Positions 7,434-15,633 of a stretch of 64,000 bases of DNA are shown piece after piece (position 1 is the first letter of the stretch; each line of letters starts with the position of its first letter). The DNA lies in NCBI RefSeq assembly GCF_000152865.1, contig NZ_CH672390.1, positions 62,001 to 126,000 on the forward strand. The letters are read 5' to 3'. The notes under the pieces were generated by a model that worked only from the letters and a program-made list of their open reading frames with translations, was not told the DNA's origin and did no database searches. A program made the translations under genes and the position numbers. This stretch comes from Erythrobacter sp. NAP1. GTDB taxonomy: Bacteria > Pseudomonadota > Alphaproteobacteria > Sphingomonadales > Sphingomonadaceae.

Positions 7434-9701
7434 TCAGACCGCCGCCTGCCGGAGGCTTCGCGAGGCGAGGCCGTCAGCCAGCCGCTCCCGCCACCACAGG
7501 CCGCCAAGCGAACCTGCCAGGAAGAGCAGGAGGCCAAGGGCAAGGGTGAGGAGGTACCCGGTCGAGGTGTTCGGAAGTTCGAGGCGCTGGCGTTCTTCTT
7601 CGCCCATCGCATCGGCCAACCTTTGCCAATCAGCAGCATTCGCCACGCGTCCGCCGAACAAGTGATCGAAATCCCAGCCAGCTGGCAGCAGCAGCGGCAG
7701 TTCCTCGCGGGTGAGCGATGCGCCGTCCGGGCGGCTAGGCGTGTCGTCGACCGCGACAAGGCTGGTGCGGCTGGTGACGAGGTGGAAGGCCATGCCGAGC
7801 TCCTCGATCGAAGTGTCGGCCCGTTCGTGCGAAGTCTCGCCCGACCAGCGTTCAGCCTCCACCTCGGCGATCCGTCGCGAGGCCCAGAGCTTGGCTACGA
7901 CATCGCTGTCGCTCGCATCCTTGAGGTCGATGCTGCGCGTCCAGCGCACGCCTTCGATCATGCCGCTCACCGTCAGCGTTCCTTCGAGATGGCGAGTACG
8001 GCCCAGCAAAACCAGGGGCTCGCCTGCGTAAAGGTCGGGCAAATCGCGCGGCGCGAAGTCGATATTGCCACCCTCGACATTCGCGGTGAGGCCGGTCGCG
8101 ACGGGAAGCGAGAGCCGATCGAGAAGGCGCTGCATCTGGTCTTCTGCCTCTTCGCCCATGCCGACATGCGTGAAGGTTCCGCGCCCGGCTTCTGCCATGC
8201 GGCGCATGAGGTAGGTGTTGGGAGCCGAGCCGATGCCGACCATGAAGACCCGGCTGTCCTTTCGATTGCGATTGATCTCCTCCATCATGTCCGCCTCGTT
8301 CGAGAGCGCGCCGTCGGTGAGAAAGATCACCTGCCGCACGCGCTCATCCGGGGCACGATCGCGCAGCGCGGCGCGCAAGGCGGGCAGCATTTCCGTGCCG
8401 CCATTGGCCATGAGATTGTGAGTGAAGGTCTTTGCCGCCGCGATGTTGCTGTCGCTTGCCTGGACTGCGCTCGCAAAGAGCTCGGTCATCGTGTCGTCGA
8501 AGCGGATGACGTTGAACCTGTCCTGTGGCCGCAGCGTTTCGAGCGCGTAGAGCAAGCTGCGGCGCGCGGCGGGCATGCTTTCACCTGCCATCGAGCCCGA
8601 ATTGTCGATCACGAAGATCATCTCGCGCGGGGGAGCCTCGCCAACCCGTTCCAGCGCGGGCGGGGTGATCGTCGCCATGACATACTCGAGTTCGCCATGG
8701 CGCTGTTTGAAGAGGCCGAGCATCGGCGCGTCTCCCGATGCGCTCCAGCGGAGCTCGAAATCGCGGTTGGCGGGCACGGCTCCGTCTGCGAGCGTCACGG
8801 TGCGTGTCGAGCCGGAACCGCGCACACTCACCGCGTGATAGGGGCTGGAAATCGCCTCGGGCGCAAAGCCGGGGTCGAGATTGACCGTGATGCTCACCGG
8901 ATTGAGCCCGCCTCCAGCGCGCGCGACCATATTCGGGTCGGCGGTGGGCGCGATCAGGTCAGCCGAGCCAGCAAGCAGGGAGGCGCGGCTGAGAGTGCCG
9001 TTTGCATTGGCCGAACCCGCGATGTAGCGCGGCCCCACCACCAGCGGCATGCGCAGCGAATAGTCGCCCGCGACCTGCGCGATGGGAGCCTGGAACTCGA
9101 TCTGCACCAGCACTGTCTCACCGGGGCCTACATTCGCGATTGAATTACGGAACACGTTGGGGCGGTGTTGTTCAACGAGGCCAGCTTTCTGGCCGTTTGC
9201 CTTGGCTTCTTCGTAGATCTCGCGCGCTTCCTCGCGCGGCTTGATCTTGCCGTCGAAGATGCGGTCGCCGACCACCATCTTGAGCGTGTCGACCGCGCCA
9301 TCGTCGGGTAGCGGGTATAGATAGGTTGCCTCCATCCACTGCTCCGACGTGTTGCGGAAGGCTTGCGTGACTGTCACGCGCGCGGTCTGGCCCGAAACAT
9401 TCGCAACGATGTCGGTGCCGAGCCGCGTGGCAGGGACATCGGTGGCGACCGCTCCTGAAGAGACGGGGCGGAGGATCAGCCCTCCCTCGGAAGTTGTAGC
9501 CAGGCGCGGTGACGGGCGTTGTTCCGTAGTGCCGCCCATGCGCACGGCGTCGCCTGCTGCGTCGAGGGCTGCGCCCGCAACGGTGCCGTGTCCCGGCCGC
9601 GCCGACAGCGTCGAACTCGCGATCGCGAGCAAAGCCGTGATGCCGAGAATGAGCATGACGACAAGTGCGTCGCGGTCTAGTGACAATGTAATTCGTCGCA
9701 T
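7434..9701 (-). CDS. Marine proteobacterial sortase target protein (VIT + VWA domains)
   Basis: This 755-residue protein has an N-terminal hydrophobic segment (about 11-30). A VIT domain follows (VTQAFRNTSEQWMEATYLYP ... REEAREIYEEAKANG). Next comes a von Willebrand A domain with an intact MIDAS start (FVIDNSGSMAG) and a later TDGALSNEADMM. The C-terminus is a sorting signal: LPNTSTG at about residue 709, a hydrophobic stretch of about 22 residues, then an Arg-containing tail. That is a textbook sortase substrate. The gene overlaps the sortase reading frame by one base and is its presumed only substrate. It is probably displayed at the cell envelope for metal-dependent binding of an unknown ligand. 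Confidence 0.94.
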   Translation of the reverse strand: MRRITLSLDRDALVVMLILGITALLAIASSTLSARPGHGTVAGAALDAAGDAVRMGGTTEQRPSPRLATTSEGGLILRPVSSGAVATDVPATRLGTDIVANVSGQTARVTVTQAFRNTSEQWMEATYLYPLPDDGAVDTLKMVVGDRIFDGKIKPREEAREIYEEAKANGQKAGLVEQHRPNVFRNSIANVGPGETVLVQIEFQAPIAQVAGDYSLRMPLVVGPRYIAGSANANGTLSRASLLAGSADLIAPTADPNMVARAGGGLNPVSITVNLDPGFAPEAISSPYHAVSVRGSGSTRTVTLADGAVPANRDFELRWSASGDAPMLGLFKQRHGELEYVMATITPPALERVGEAPPREMIFVIDNSGSMAGESMPAARRSLLYALETLRPQDRFNVIRFDDTMTELFASAVQASDSNIAAAKTFTHNLMANGGTEMLPALRAALRDRAPDERVRQVIFLTDGALSNEADMMEEINRNRKDSRVFMVGIGSAPNTYLMRRMAEAGRGTFTHVGMGEEAEDQMQRLLDRLSLPVATGLTANVEGGNIDFAPRDLPDLYAGEPLVLLGRTRHLEGTLTVSGMIEGVRWTRSIDLKDASDSDVVAKLWASRRIAEVEAERWSGETSHERADTSIEELGMAFHLVTSRTSLVAVDDTPSRPDGASLTREELPLLLPAGWDFDHLFGGRVANAADWQRLADAMGEEERQRLELPNTSTGYLLTLALGLLLFLAGSLGGLWWRERLADGLASRSLRQAAV

Positions 9702-9875
9702 GTAAGCCTCCGTTCATCGCTGTTATGTATTCCACTAGCGATGAACTGAGCCGCTATGCCACGGCCAAGATTGGCCGGTTTCCGCCGCGGGGGCGGACGG
9801 GATGGAGGATAGAGGCGGTTTTGTGCGGATTTGTCCGGATATGTGCGGGTGAGCGGCAAGATGAAGGAGGAAACG

Positions 9876-10622
9876 ATGGGGTTTGCAACGGCGATGAGCG
9901 ATTTCGACAGCGGGGAAGTGGCGGTCCGTCTGCGCGAGGAGATCGCGCGTCAGCGATTGTCGCGCGCCCGGCTCGCAGAAAATGCGCGGCTATCAGTCTC
10001 GACGCTTGAGAAAGCATTGTCCGGAAGACGGCGGTTTACGCTTGCGACCGTGGTGCGACTTGAGGAGGCACTTGGGGCCAGTCTTCGCGAACAGGCCACA
10101 CACCATTCCATAGAGCCCTCGCTCGCCCCGGCAGAAATGGGCAGCTACGCTCGCCCAGCCGTGCGCTGGATCGAGGGCGAATACCTCACATTGCGCGCGA
10201 GCTTCGGTGAAGACGGTGCGGTCTACGCCTACCGTACTGAAATCCGGTGGAGCTCCGCCAAAGGGCACCTCGTCTTCGCCGAGAGTGACCGGGTCGATGC
10301 AACATTTGAGCAGGCGGGTTTCGTCTCGATGCCGCACCTTTCGGGTCATACGTATCTGATGACCTCCGAGGAGGGGCAGTACCGCATGATCATGCTCGGC
10401 CGCGCCACGCGCGAGGCGCGCATGTTCGGACTGCTCACGACCCTGCAGGTGGGGCAGGGGTCGCAATTGGTGCCGGTCTCGTGCCCGGTCGCATTCGTAC
10501 CGATTGGGCAGGTCGAGGAGCCTGTCTTTGGTCTGATGCGGGAGGGAGAGGAGCGCTGTTCTCATTGTCGCTCGATCCTCGACAGCGCGCTTGAGGGTGA
10601 TTTTTGCCGAATGCGCCGCTAG
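9876..10622 (+). CDS. XRE-type helix-turn-helix regulator with uncharacterised C-terminal domain
   Basis: ATG 9876 follows an ideal AAGGAGG five bases upstream, giving 248 residues. Residues 15-70 form an XRE-like HTH (RLREEIARQRLSRARLAENA, then SVSTLEKALSGRRRF). Residues 90-220 form a beta-rich domain I do not recognise. The tail has CSHC with another Cys 13 residues on (RCSHCRSILD ... DFC), a possible metal site lacking a fourth obvious ligand. The gene diverges from the sortase-target operon and shares its 174-base intergenic region, so it may regulate that operon (inference). The next gene follows after ten bases. Confidence 0.8.
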   Translation: MGFATAMSDFDSGEVAVRLREEIARQRLSRARLAENARLSVSTLEKALSGRRRFTLATVVRLEEALGASLREQATHHSIEPSLAPAEMGSYARPAVRWIEGEYLTLRASFGEDGAVYAYRTEIRWSSAKGHLVFAESDRVDATFEQAGFVSMPHLSGHTYLMTSEEGQYRMIMLGRATREARMFGLLTTLQVGQGSQLVPVSCPVAFVPIGQVEEPVFGLMREGEERCSHCRSILDSALEGDFCRMRR

Positions 10623-10632
10623 CGCTTGCCCC

Positions 10633-11259
10633 ATGATTATCGTCCTTGAAGGGATCAGCGCTGCTGGCAAGACCACGTTCGCCCGCCACTTCGGCGAAGC
10701 GCATCACGTGCCTGAGTTCCCGGACCAAGGTGTCGTGCCCGGCAAGAGCGATCCAGTCGAGGTGCATGCGGCCTTTTGGCTTCGGCACAACATCCGCCGG
10801 TTTCAGGCCGCACTGACCAAAGAACGCGAGCACGGCTTTGCGATTTGCGACACAGAGCCGCTCAAGATCCACTTCGATTGGTGCATGGCGCGTGCGGGCT
10901 TCAAGTCCATGGACGTCTTCAACGCGTCTATCCCGATGGTGCGCAAGGCAATCTCAGACCGCAGGATCGGTTTCGGCGACCAATATTATGTGAAGCATAT
11001 CGCACCAGACATCGCCCGCGCGCAGAAGGAAGGCGATGCCACTCGGTCACGCCGCAATTTCGACATGCACCTTGCCCTGCAGCCGCACTTGATGGATTGG
11101 TTTGAAGCCCTCTCTCAAGCTTTGCCCGAGAAGGTCGAGTTCGCTTTTCCTGACCAGGACGCGCTACTGGCTGAACTGAAAAGAAAAGCGCCGGAGGATG
11201 CCCCCCGGCGCTTCGATGTTTCGGTGTTTGATGCTCTGATCGAGCGTTTGCCAACCTAG
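10633..11259 (+). CDS. P-loop nucleotide kinase-like protein
   Basis: This 208-residue protein opens MIIVLEGISAAGKTTFARHF, a beta strand followed by a Walker A motif (GISAAGKTT) as in thymidylate and deoxynucleoside kinases. Later features include ICDTEPLK after a beta strand (possible DxxP-like substrate loop) and the basic ATRSRRNF that may act as a lid. The true substrate is not evident; it may be a small-molecule kinase. ATG 10633 is chosen because the upstream in-frame ATG lies inside the preceding regulator gene and the P-loop strand begins here. It probably shares a transcript with the regulator. Its 3' end holds the rpoH terminator. Confidence 0.75.
   Translation: MIIVLEGISAAGKTTFARHFGEAHHVPEFPDQGVVPGKSDPVEVHAAFWLRHNIRRFQAALTKEREHGFAICDTEPLKIHFDWCMARAGFKSMDVFNASIPMVRKAISDRRIGFGDQYYVKHIAPDIARAQKEGDATRSRRNFDMHLALQPHLMDWFEALSQALPEKVEFAFPDQDALLAELKRKAPEDAPRRFDVSVFDALIERLPT
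11177..11213 (-). terminator. Intrinsic terminator of rpoH embedded in the neighbouring coding region
   Basis: A perfect 9-base inverted repeat (AAGCGCCGG at 11186-11194, CCGGCGCTT at 11205-11213) with a 10-base loop lies inside the last 75 bases of the convergent kinase gene. On the minus strand it is followed by TTTTCTTTTCAG, a good U-rich tract. It lies about 50 bases past the rpoH stop. Confidence 0.75.
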
Positions 11260-11262
11260 GGT

Positions 11263-12159
11263 TTACGCAACGCCCGGCAGCAGACGCTCGCCAGCGATCC
11301 GTTGCATGGCCTTCTGCAGCTTTTCGAATGCGCGCACTTCGATCTGGCGGATGCGTTCGCGCGATACGTCGTAGACCTGTGACAGTTCTTCGAGCGTCTG
11401 CGGCTTTTCCGTCAGGCGACGTTCGGTGAGGATGTGCTGCTCACGCTCGTTAAGGCTGTCCATCGCCTCGACCAGCATTTCGTGACGCACTTCGGCTTCT
11501 TCAGCGTCTGCGACGGTTTCGTCCTGAAGCGGACGATCGTCGGTCAGCCAATCCTGCCATTCGCCCGAGCCATCTTCGCCATTGCGCATCGGCGTGTTGA
11601 GCGAGCCGTCGCCACCCATCATCATCCGGCGGTTCATGTTGACGACTTCCTGCTCCGGCACGCCCAGATCGGTCGCGATCTTGGTCACGTCATCGGGGTG
11701 CAGGTCGGAGTCTTCGTAGGCTTCGAGCTGCTTCTTCATCCGGCGAAGGTTGAAGAACAGCTTCTTCTGCGCGGCAGTGGTCCCCATCTTCACGAGGCTC
11801 CACGAACGCAGAATATATTCCTGGATCGACGCCTTGATCCACCACATCGCGTAAGTCGCGAGGCGGAAGCCGCGATCGGGTTCGAACTTCTTGACGCCCT
11901 GCATCAGGCCCACATTCCCTTCGGAAATGAGGTCGCTGACCGGCAGGCCATACCCGCGATAACCCATCGCGATCTTCGCGACGAGACGCAGGTGGCTCGA
12001 AACCAACTGCGAAGCGGCTTCGGGGTCTTCGTGTTCGGCATAGCGCTTGGCGAGCATGTATTCCTGCTCGGCGGTAAGCACTGGGTATTTCTTGATTTCC
12101 GACAGGTAGCGGTTGAGGCTCTGCTCTCCACTGAGCGCCGGTACAGTTGCTTTGCTCAC
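11263..12159 (-). CDS. rpoH: RNA polymerase heat-shock sigma factor sigma-32
   Basis: This 298-residue protein has the N-terminal LNRYLSEIKKYPVLTAEQEY and the region 2 core (LVSSHLRLVAKIAMGYRGYG, GNVGLMQGVKKFEPDRGFR, YAMWWIKASIQEYILRSWS). The diagnostic RpoH box QKKLFFNLRR follows. Region 4 is LNEREQHILTERRL ... LSQVYDVSRERIRQIEVRAF. It directs transcription of heat-shock genes; clpB at 60481 is an expected target. Its stop is three bases from the stop of the convergent kinase gene. The 132-base region upstream separates it from the RluD-type gene and presumably carries its own promoter. Confidence 0.97.
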   Translation of the reverse strand: MSKATVPALSGEQSLNRYLSEIKKYPVLTAEQEYMLAKRYAEHEDPEAASQLVSSHLRLVAKIAMGYRGYGLPVSDLISEGNVGLMQGVKKFEPDRGFRLATYAMWWIKASIQEYILRSWSLVKMGTTAAQKKLFFNLRRMKKQLEAYEDSDLHPDDVTKIATDLGVPEQEVVNMNRRMMMGGDGSLNTPMRNGEDGSGEWQDWLTDDRPLQDETVADAEEAEVRHEMLVEAMDSLNEREQHILTERRLTEKPQTLEELSQVYDVSRERIRQIEVRAFEKLQKAMQRIAGERLLPGVA

Positions 12160-12291
12160 GTTTCTTCCAACCTTTCTGTGTCGGCCTCTCTCGACGGACC
12201 CCTGATGGGCATCCGTTTCATTGGGCCACGAGGTTACCTGTTTGGCAGGCCCACCATATATACGCGCTTTCTTCGCAAATGGGTGAGCTTT

Positions 12292-13245
12292 TCATCGATT
12301 AGAACAACCAAGTTCGTCGATTAGTTCCTGCATATCGGCGGGTAAATCCGCGCTAAAACGCAGTTCGCTCCCGAGAATCGGGTGAATGAAGCCTAATTCT
12401 GCCGCATGAAGCGCCTGACGCGCGAATTTAAGCTGTGATAGCAGAGGCTTCAGAACCTTGGGTGTTCTGCCGTAGATAGGGTCTCCTAATAGCGCATGAC
12501 CGATTGATGCACAGTGAACGCGAACCTGATGTGTCCGGCCCGTTTCGAGGCGACATTCGATCAGCGCAGCAGCGCCAATCGGCTTGAGAACCTTATAATG
12601 CGTAATGGCGTGTTTTCCGCGTGAGGAATTCTTTGGCAGGACCGCCATTTTCTTTCTGTTGGCGTCAGAGCGTCCGAGGCGTTCATTGATGGTGCCCTCG
12701 GCCGGGGAAGGATGACCGCCGCACACCGCGAGATAGCGGCGATGAACGCTGTGCTCGGCAAACTGGGCCGCGAGCCCTTCGTGCGCCGCGTCGGACTTGG
12801 CGACAACCAGCAGGCCTGAGGTGTCCTTGTCGATCCGGTGGACGATGCCAGGACGTGCAACGCCTCCAATGCCGGAAAGCTGGCCTCGGCAATGGTGAAG
12901 CAGCGCATTGACGAGCGTTCCGTCCGGATTCCCGGCAGCAGGGTGGACCACCATTCCGGCAGGCTTGTTGACGACAATCAGGTCCTCGTCCTCGAATGCC
13001 ACATCCAGTGCAATGTCCTGTGCCTGCGCCTCGGCCTCGACAACAGCTGGGACGGTAATACGAAATGGGGTATTTTCAGTGACCTTTACCGAGGCGCTGG
13101 TGACGGCCTTGCCGGCGATCTCCACCGCTCCTTCAGCAATGAGAGCCTGAACCCGTGCGCGCGAAAGCTCTGTCGCATCGGCGAGCGCCTTGTCCAGGCG
13201 GGCGGGGACCTGAATCGAACCCGTAATGATTTCCTCAGCGGCCAT
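12292..13245 (-). CDS. 23S rRNA pseudouridine synthase, RluD-type (RluA family)
   Basis: The protein has 317 residues from ATG 13245. An N-terminal S4 RNA-binding domain (RLDKALADATELSRARVQAL) precedes the pseudouridine synthase core. The core has VVNKPAGMVVHPAAGN, the catalytic Asp motif GIVHRIDKDTSGLLVVAKSD, LETGRTHQVRVH and GDPIYG. The GNPDGTLVNALL-HH region matches the RluD subgroup, which modifies helix 69 of 23S rRNA. The longer frame up to 13371 runs into the divergent JAMM gene and is not RluD-like, so the internal start is preferred. It lies upstream of rpoH on the same strand and diverges from the JAMM peptidase. Confidence 0.92.
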   Translation of the reverse strand: MAAEEIITGSIQVPARLDKALADATELSRARVQALIAEGAVEIAGKAVTSASVKVTENTPFRITVPAVVEAEAQAQDIALDVAFEDEDLIVVNKPAGMVVHPAAGNPDGTLVNALLHHCRGQLSGIGGVARPGIVHRIDKDTSGLLVVAKSDAAHEGLAAQFAEHSVHRRYLAVCGGHPSPAEGTINERLGRSDANRKKMAVLPKNSSRGKHAITHYKVLKPIGAAALIECRLETGRTHQVRVHCASIGHALLGDPIYGRTPKVLKPLLSQLKFARQALHAAELGFIHPILGSELRFSADLPADMQELIDELGCSNR

Positions 13246-13261
13246 GGTATGGCCATGCGCG

Positions 13262-13669
13262 ATGGTCGTCGAAGTGACAAGAGAGGCTCTCGAAGCCATG
13301 CGCCGTGCGGCCCGCCTCGCCCATCCGCATGAGGCATGTGGGATATTGCTCGGCCCGGCGTCGAGGGTCACGACACTGTGCGAAGCTACGAATGTCCATC
13401 CATCTCCTCAAACTCACTTCGAGATCGACCCCCAGGCTCTCATCGACGCACACCGCCAGGCGAGAGATGGCGGACCGGCTGTTCTGGGCTATTTTCACTC
13501 GCACCCGTCCGGCCCTGCCGAGCCATCGGCCACCGACGTCGAGATGGCGGCGGGTGACGGCTCGATCTGGGCGATTTGCGCCGGAGAGAGCGATGCGAGC
13601 GACATTCGGTTTTTCCGGTCTGGGAAAGGCGGTTTCACAAGGCTTTCCATGGACCTGATCGACGGCTAG
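13262..13669 (+). CDS. M67 family JAMM/MPN metallopeptidase
   Basis: This 135-residue stand-alone JAMM domain has the complete zinc site: Glu24 (HPHEACGILLG), the His79-Ser-His81-Pro motif (YFHSHPSGPAEPSATD) and Asp92. Bacterial single-domain members are usually peptidases acting on ubiquitin-like or sulfur-carrier proteins or on unknown substrates. ATG 13262 gives a natural N-terminus (MVVEVTREALEAM); ATG 13244 in frame is also possible. The gene diverges from the RluD-type gene, with starts only 16 bases apart, and precedes chpT by 11 bases. No partner ThiS/MoaD-like gene is seen nearby, so the substrate is open. Confidence 0.9.
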   Translation: MVVEVTREALEAMRRAARLAHPHEACGILLGPASRVTTLCEATNVHPSPQTHFEIDPQALIDAHRQARDGGPAVLGYFHSHPSGPAEPSATDVEMAAGDGSIWAICAGESDASDIRFFRSGKGGFTRLSMDLIDG

Positions 13670-13680
13670 AACGCCTGCCC

Positions 13681-14334
13681 ATGACTTCTCAAACCGATTT
13701 GGCCGCGCTTCTTTGCTCGCGGCTTTGCCATGACATGCTTTCGCCCGTCGGAGCCCTTTCGAACGGGCTTGAACTCCTTGCCGACGAAACCGACGCAGAA
13801 ATGCGCGAACGCTGCATCGAATTGCTCGAACAAAGCGCCAAGATCAGCACCGACAAGCTCAAGTTCTTCCGCCTCGCATTTGGCGCAGCGGGCGGGTTTG
13901 GCGAAAACGTGCCGGTCGAGGAAGCGCAGGAAGTGATTGGCGCGCTTGCAGCTGACGCAAAGCGGGTCGAGGTGAACTGGGCGCTTGCCGACAGCACTCT
14001 GCCCAAGCCCGCCGTCAAGGTGATGCTCAATCTTGCACAGATTGCGCTCGATGCGCTCGTGCGCGGCGGGACGCTCGATATCGGCGCAGAAAAGCGCGAA
14101 GGAAACATCGAGATCGTCGCGCGTGCAGCCGGTCAAAGGATCGCCTTTGACGAAACCATCGGACAGGCGCTGCAAGGCGAGCTAGCCGACAGCGATATCT
14201 CCAGCCGCACCGCCGCTGCACACATGATCGCGCTGGTCGCAGGCGAGATGGGCGGAGGCTTGCAATATGCGGTCTCTGACGATGCGCTTGTGCTCGGGGC
14301 GGTTCTCCCCGAGCCGGAGGGCATGATCGGGTGA
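13681..14334 (+). CDS. chpT: Histidine phosphotransferase ChpT
   Basis: This 217-residue protein begins LAALLCSRLCHDMLSPVGAL. That is the first helix of the ChpT dimerisation/phosphotransfer domain, with phospho-acceptor His17. The C-terminal half resembles a degenerate HATPase fold (VKVMLNLAQIALDALVRGG, then AAHMIALVAGEMGGGL). In alphaproteobacteria ChpT relays phosphate from the hybrid kinase CckA to CtrA and CpdR, controlling cell cycle, motility and ClpXP proteolysis. ATG 13681 matches the conserved N-terminus. Its stop overlaps the GTG start of the amidase gene by four bases. Confidence 0.93.
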   Translation: MTSQTDLAALLCSRLCHDMLSPVGALSNGLELLADETDAEMRERCIELLEQSAKISTDKLKFFRLAFGAAGGFGENVPVEEAQEVIGALAADAKRVEVNWALADSTLPKPAVKVMLNLAQIALDALVRGGTLDIGAEKREGNIEIVARAAGQRIAFDETIGQALQGELADSDISSRTAAAHMIALVAGEMGGGLQYAVSDDALVLGAVLPEPEGMIG

Positions 14335-15095
14335 CTTCAGGCGCAGGCGAGCAGGGGGGCGCCGCGTGGCGCGATATGGAAGTGAGCGAACTCGTTCACA
14401 GAGTCGTGCCATCGCCCAATTTCGGTGAGCGTTCGCTGCCGATCAACATGCTGGTGCTTCACTACACCGAGATGAAGCCGGTTGAGACTGCGCTTGAAAA
14501 GCTTACCGATCCTGAAGCCGGGGTAAGCGCACACTATCTCATCACCGAAGAGGGCGAGGTTATCCAGCTCGTCTCGGAAGAAAAGCGCGCTTGGCACGCA
14601 GGTGCAAGCTACTGGCGCGGGATCAAGGACGTAAATTCGGCGAGCATCGGGATCGAGCTCGACCATCCCGGACATACCGAAGAGAACGGCGGCTATCGCG
14701 GCTTTTCCGAAGCGCAATTCGAGGCTCTTGTCCCGCTCGTCGCGCGGATTGTGAAACAATACGACATTCCGCGCGCGAATGTTGTCGGGCATTCCGACGT
14801 CGCGCCCATTCGCAAGATCGACCCCGGCGAACTGTTCCCGTGGGACCGCCTTGCCGAATATGGCCTCTGCCTGCCAACGCCGGCCAAGATCGAGCGCGCG
14901 GACCCGTTCCACAATGCGGGCGCCTTTATCCTGGCGTTGGAACGGTTCGGTTACGACATTACCGAGGGTCGCAAGGCCATCGAGGCGTTTGAGCGCCGTT
15001 GGCGCCCTGAGCGCATCGAGGGCAAGCCCGACGCACAGCTCGGCGCAATCCTGTGGCACCATCTGCTTGAACGTGACCGCGGCGCTGCGCGCTAA
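14331..15095 (+). CDS. N-acetylmuramoyl-L-alanine amidase (AmpD/AmiD type)
   Basis: This 254-residue protein starts at GTG 14331 (GTGA overlap with chpT); ATG 14376 is an alternative. The Amidase_2 domain contains the zinc His in INMLVLHYTEM, then AHYLITEEGEVIQLV, RAWHAGASYWRG, SIGIELDHPG and the second zinc site NVVGHSDVAPIRKIDPGELF. Together these give the His-His-Asp zinc triad. It cleaves the amide between MurNAc or anhydroMurNAc and the stem peptide. I see no signal peptide. The C-terminal extension (ALERFGYDITEG ... AFERRWRPERIEGKPD) looks like a peptidoglycan-binding helical domain, as in AmiD. Confidence 0.92.
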   Translation: MTSGAGEQGGAAWRDMEVSELVHRVVPSPNFGERSLPINMLVLHYTEMKPVETALEKLTDPEAGVSAHYLITEEGEVIQLVSEEKRAWHAGASYWRGIKDVNSASIGIELDHPGHTEENGGYRGFSEAQFEALVPLVARIVKQYDIPRANVVGHSDVAPIRKIDPGELFPWDRLAEYGLCLPTPAKIERADPFHNAGAFILALERFGYDITEGRKAIEAFERRWRPERIEGKPDAQLGAILWHHLLERDRGAAR

Positions 15096-15133
15096 GCTTC
15101 CCTACAGCATTGCCTTGGTATATGAGGACCCGC

Positions 15134-15556
15134 GCATCAGGGAGCCGAGGCAACCGCGTGGTTTCGACCGCGAGGAAAGTCCGGGCTCCACGAAGCAAGG
15201 GTGGCGGGTAACGCCCGCCGGGTGAGGCTTTCGGGCTGAGCTCAGGGAAAGTGCCACAGAGAGTATACCGCCGATGGAGGTCGAACCTCACAGGCAAGGG
15301 TGAAAGGGTGCGGCAAGAGCGCACCGGGGGTCTGGCAACAGGCTCCGCATGGCAAACCCCACCCGGAGCAAGGCCAAATAGGGGCCTCGCGCCCGACCAG
15401 ATACGGTCAGGGCAGGAGCGCTTCGCTCCGAGAGGCCCGGGTTGGCTGCTTGAGCCGCGTGGCAACATGCGGCCCAGATGAATGGTTGCCGCCGCGGCGC
15501 TGGTCGAAAGATACCGGTCGCGGAGACAGAACCCGGCTTATGACGCTCCCTGATGC
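15134..15556 (+). ncRNA. rnpB: RNase P RNA (bacterial type A)
   Basis: The ends form a perfect 12-base P1 helix: GCATCAGGGAGC at 15134-15145 pairs with GCTCCCTGATGC at 15545-15556. Conserved core segments appear in order: GAGGAAAGTCCGGGCTCC, an AGAGTATACCGCC segment, CAAGGGTGAAAGGGTG, the AGATGAATGGTTGCCGCC segment and ACAGAACCCGGCTTAT. Length is about 423 nt. RNase P RNA is the catalytic subunit that removes 5' leaders from pre-tRNAs. A TATATG box at 15119-15124, nine bases before the 5' end, may be its -10 element. Confidence 0.97.
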
Positions 15557-15633
15557 ACCTGACGAAGCTTATGTGATGTCCGATTTCGCGCGCGATGATC
15601 GGAACCTGCGAGCCGCCCGGCCATTGGTCTTCT

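Noticed and set aside
7416..9143. Long open frame (575 codons) on the plus strand antisense to the sortase target
   Set aside because: It is a codon-bias shadow: the minus strand encodes clear VIT/VWA domains, and the plus-strand translation has no recognisable motif or ribosome site.
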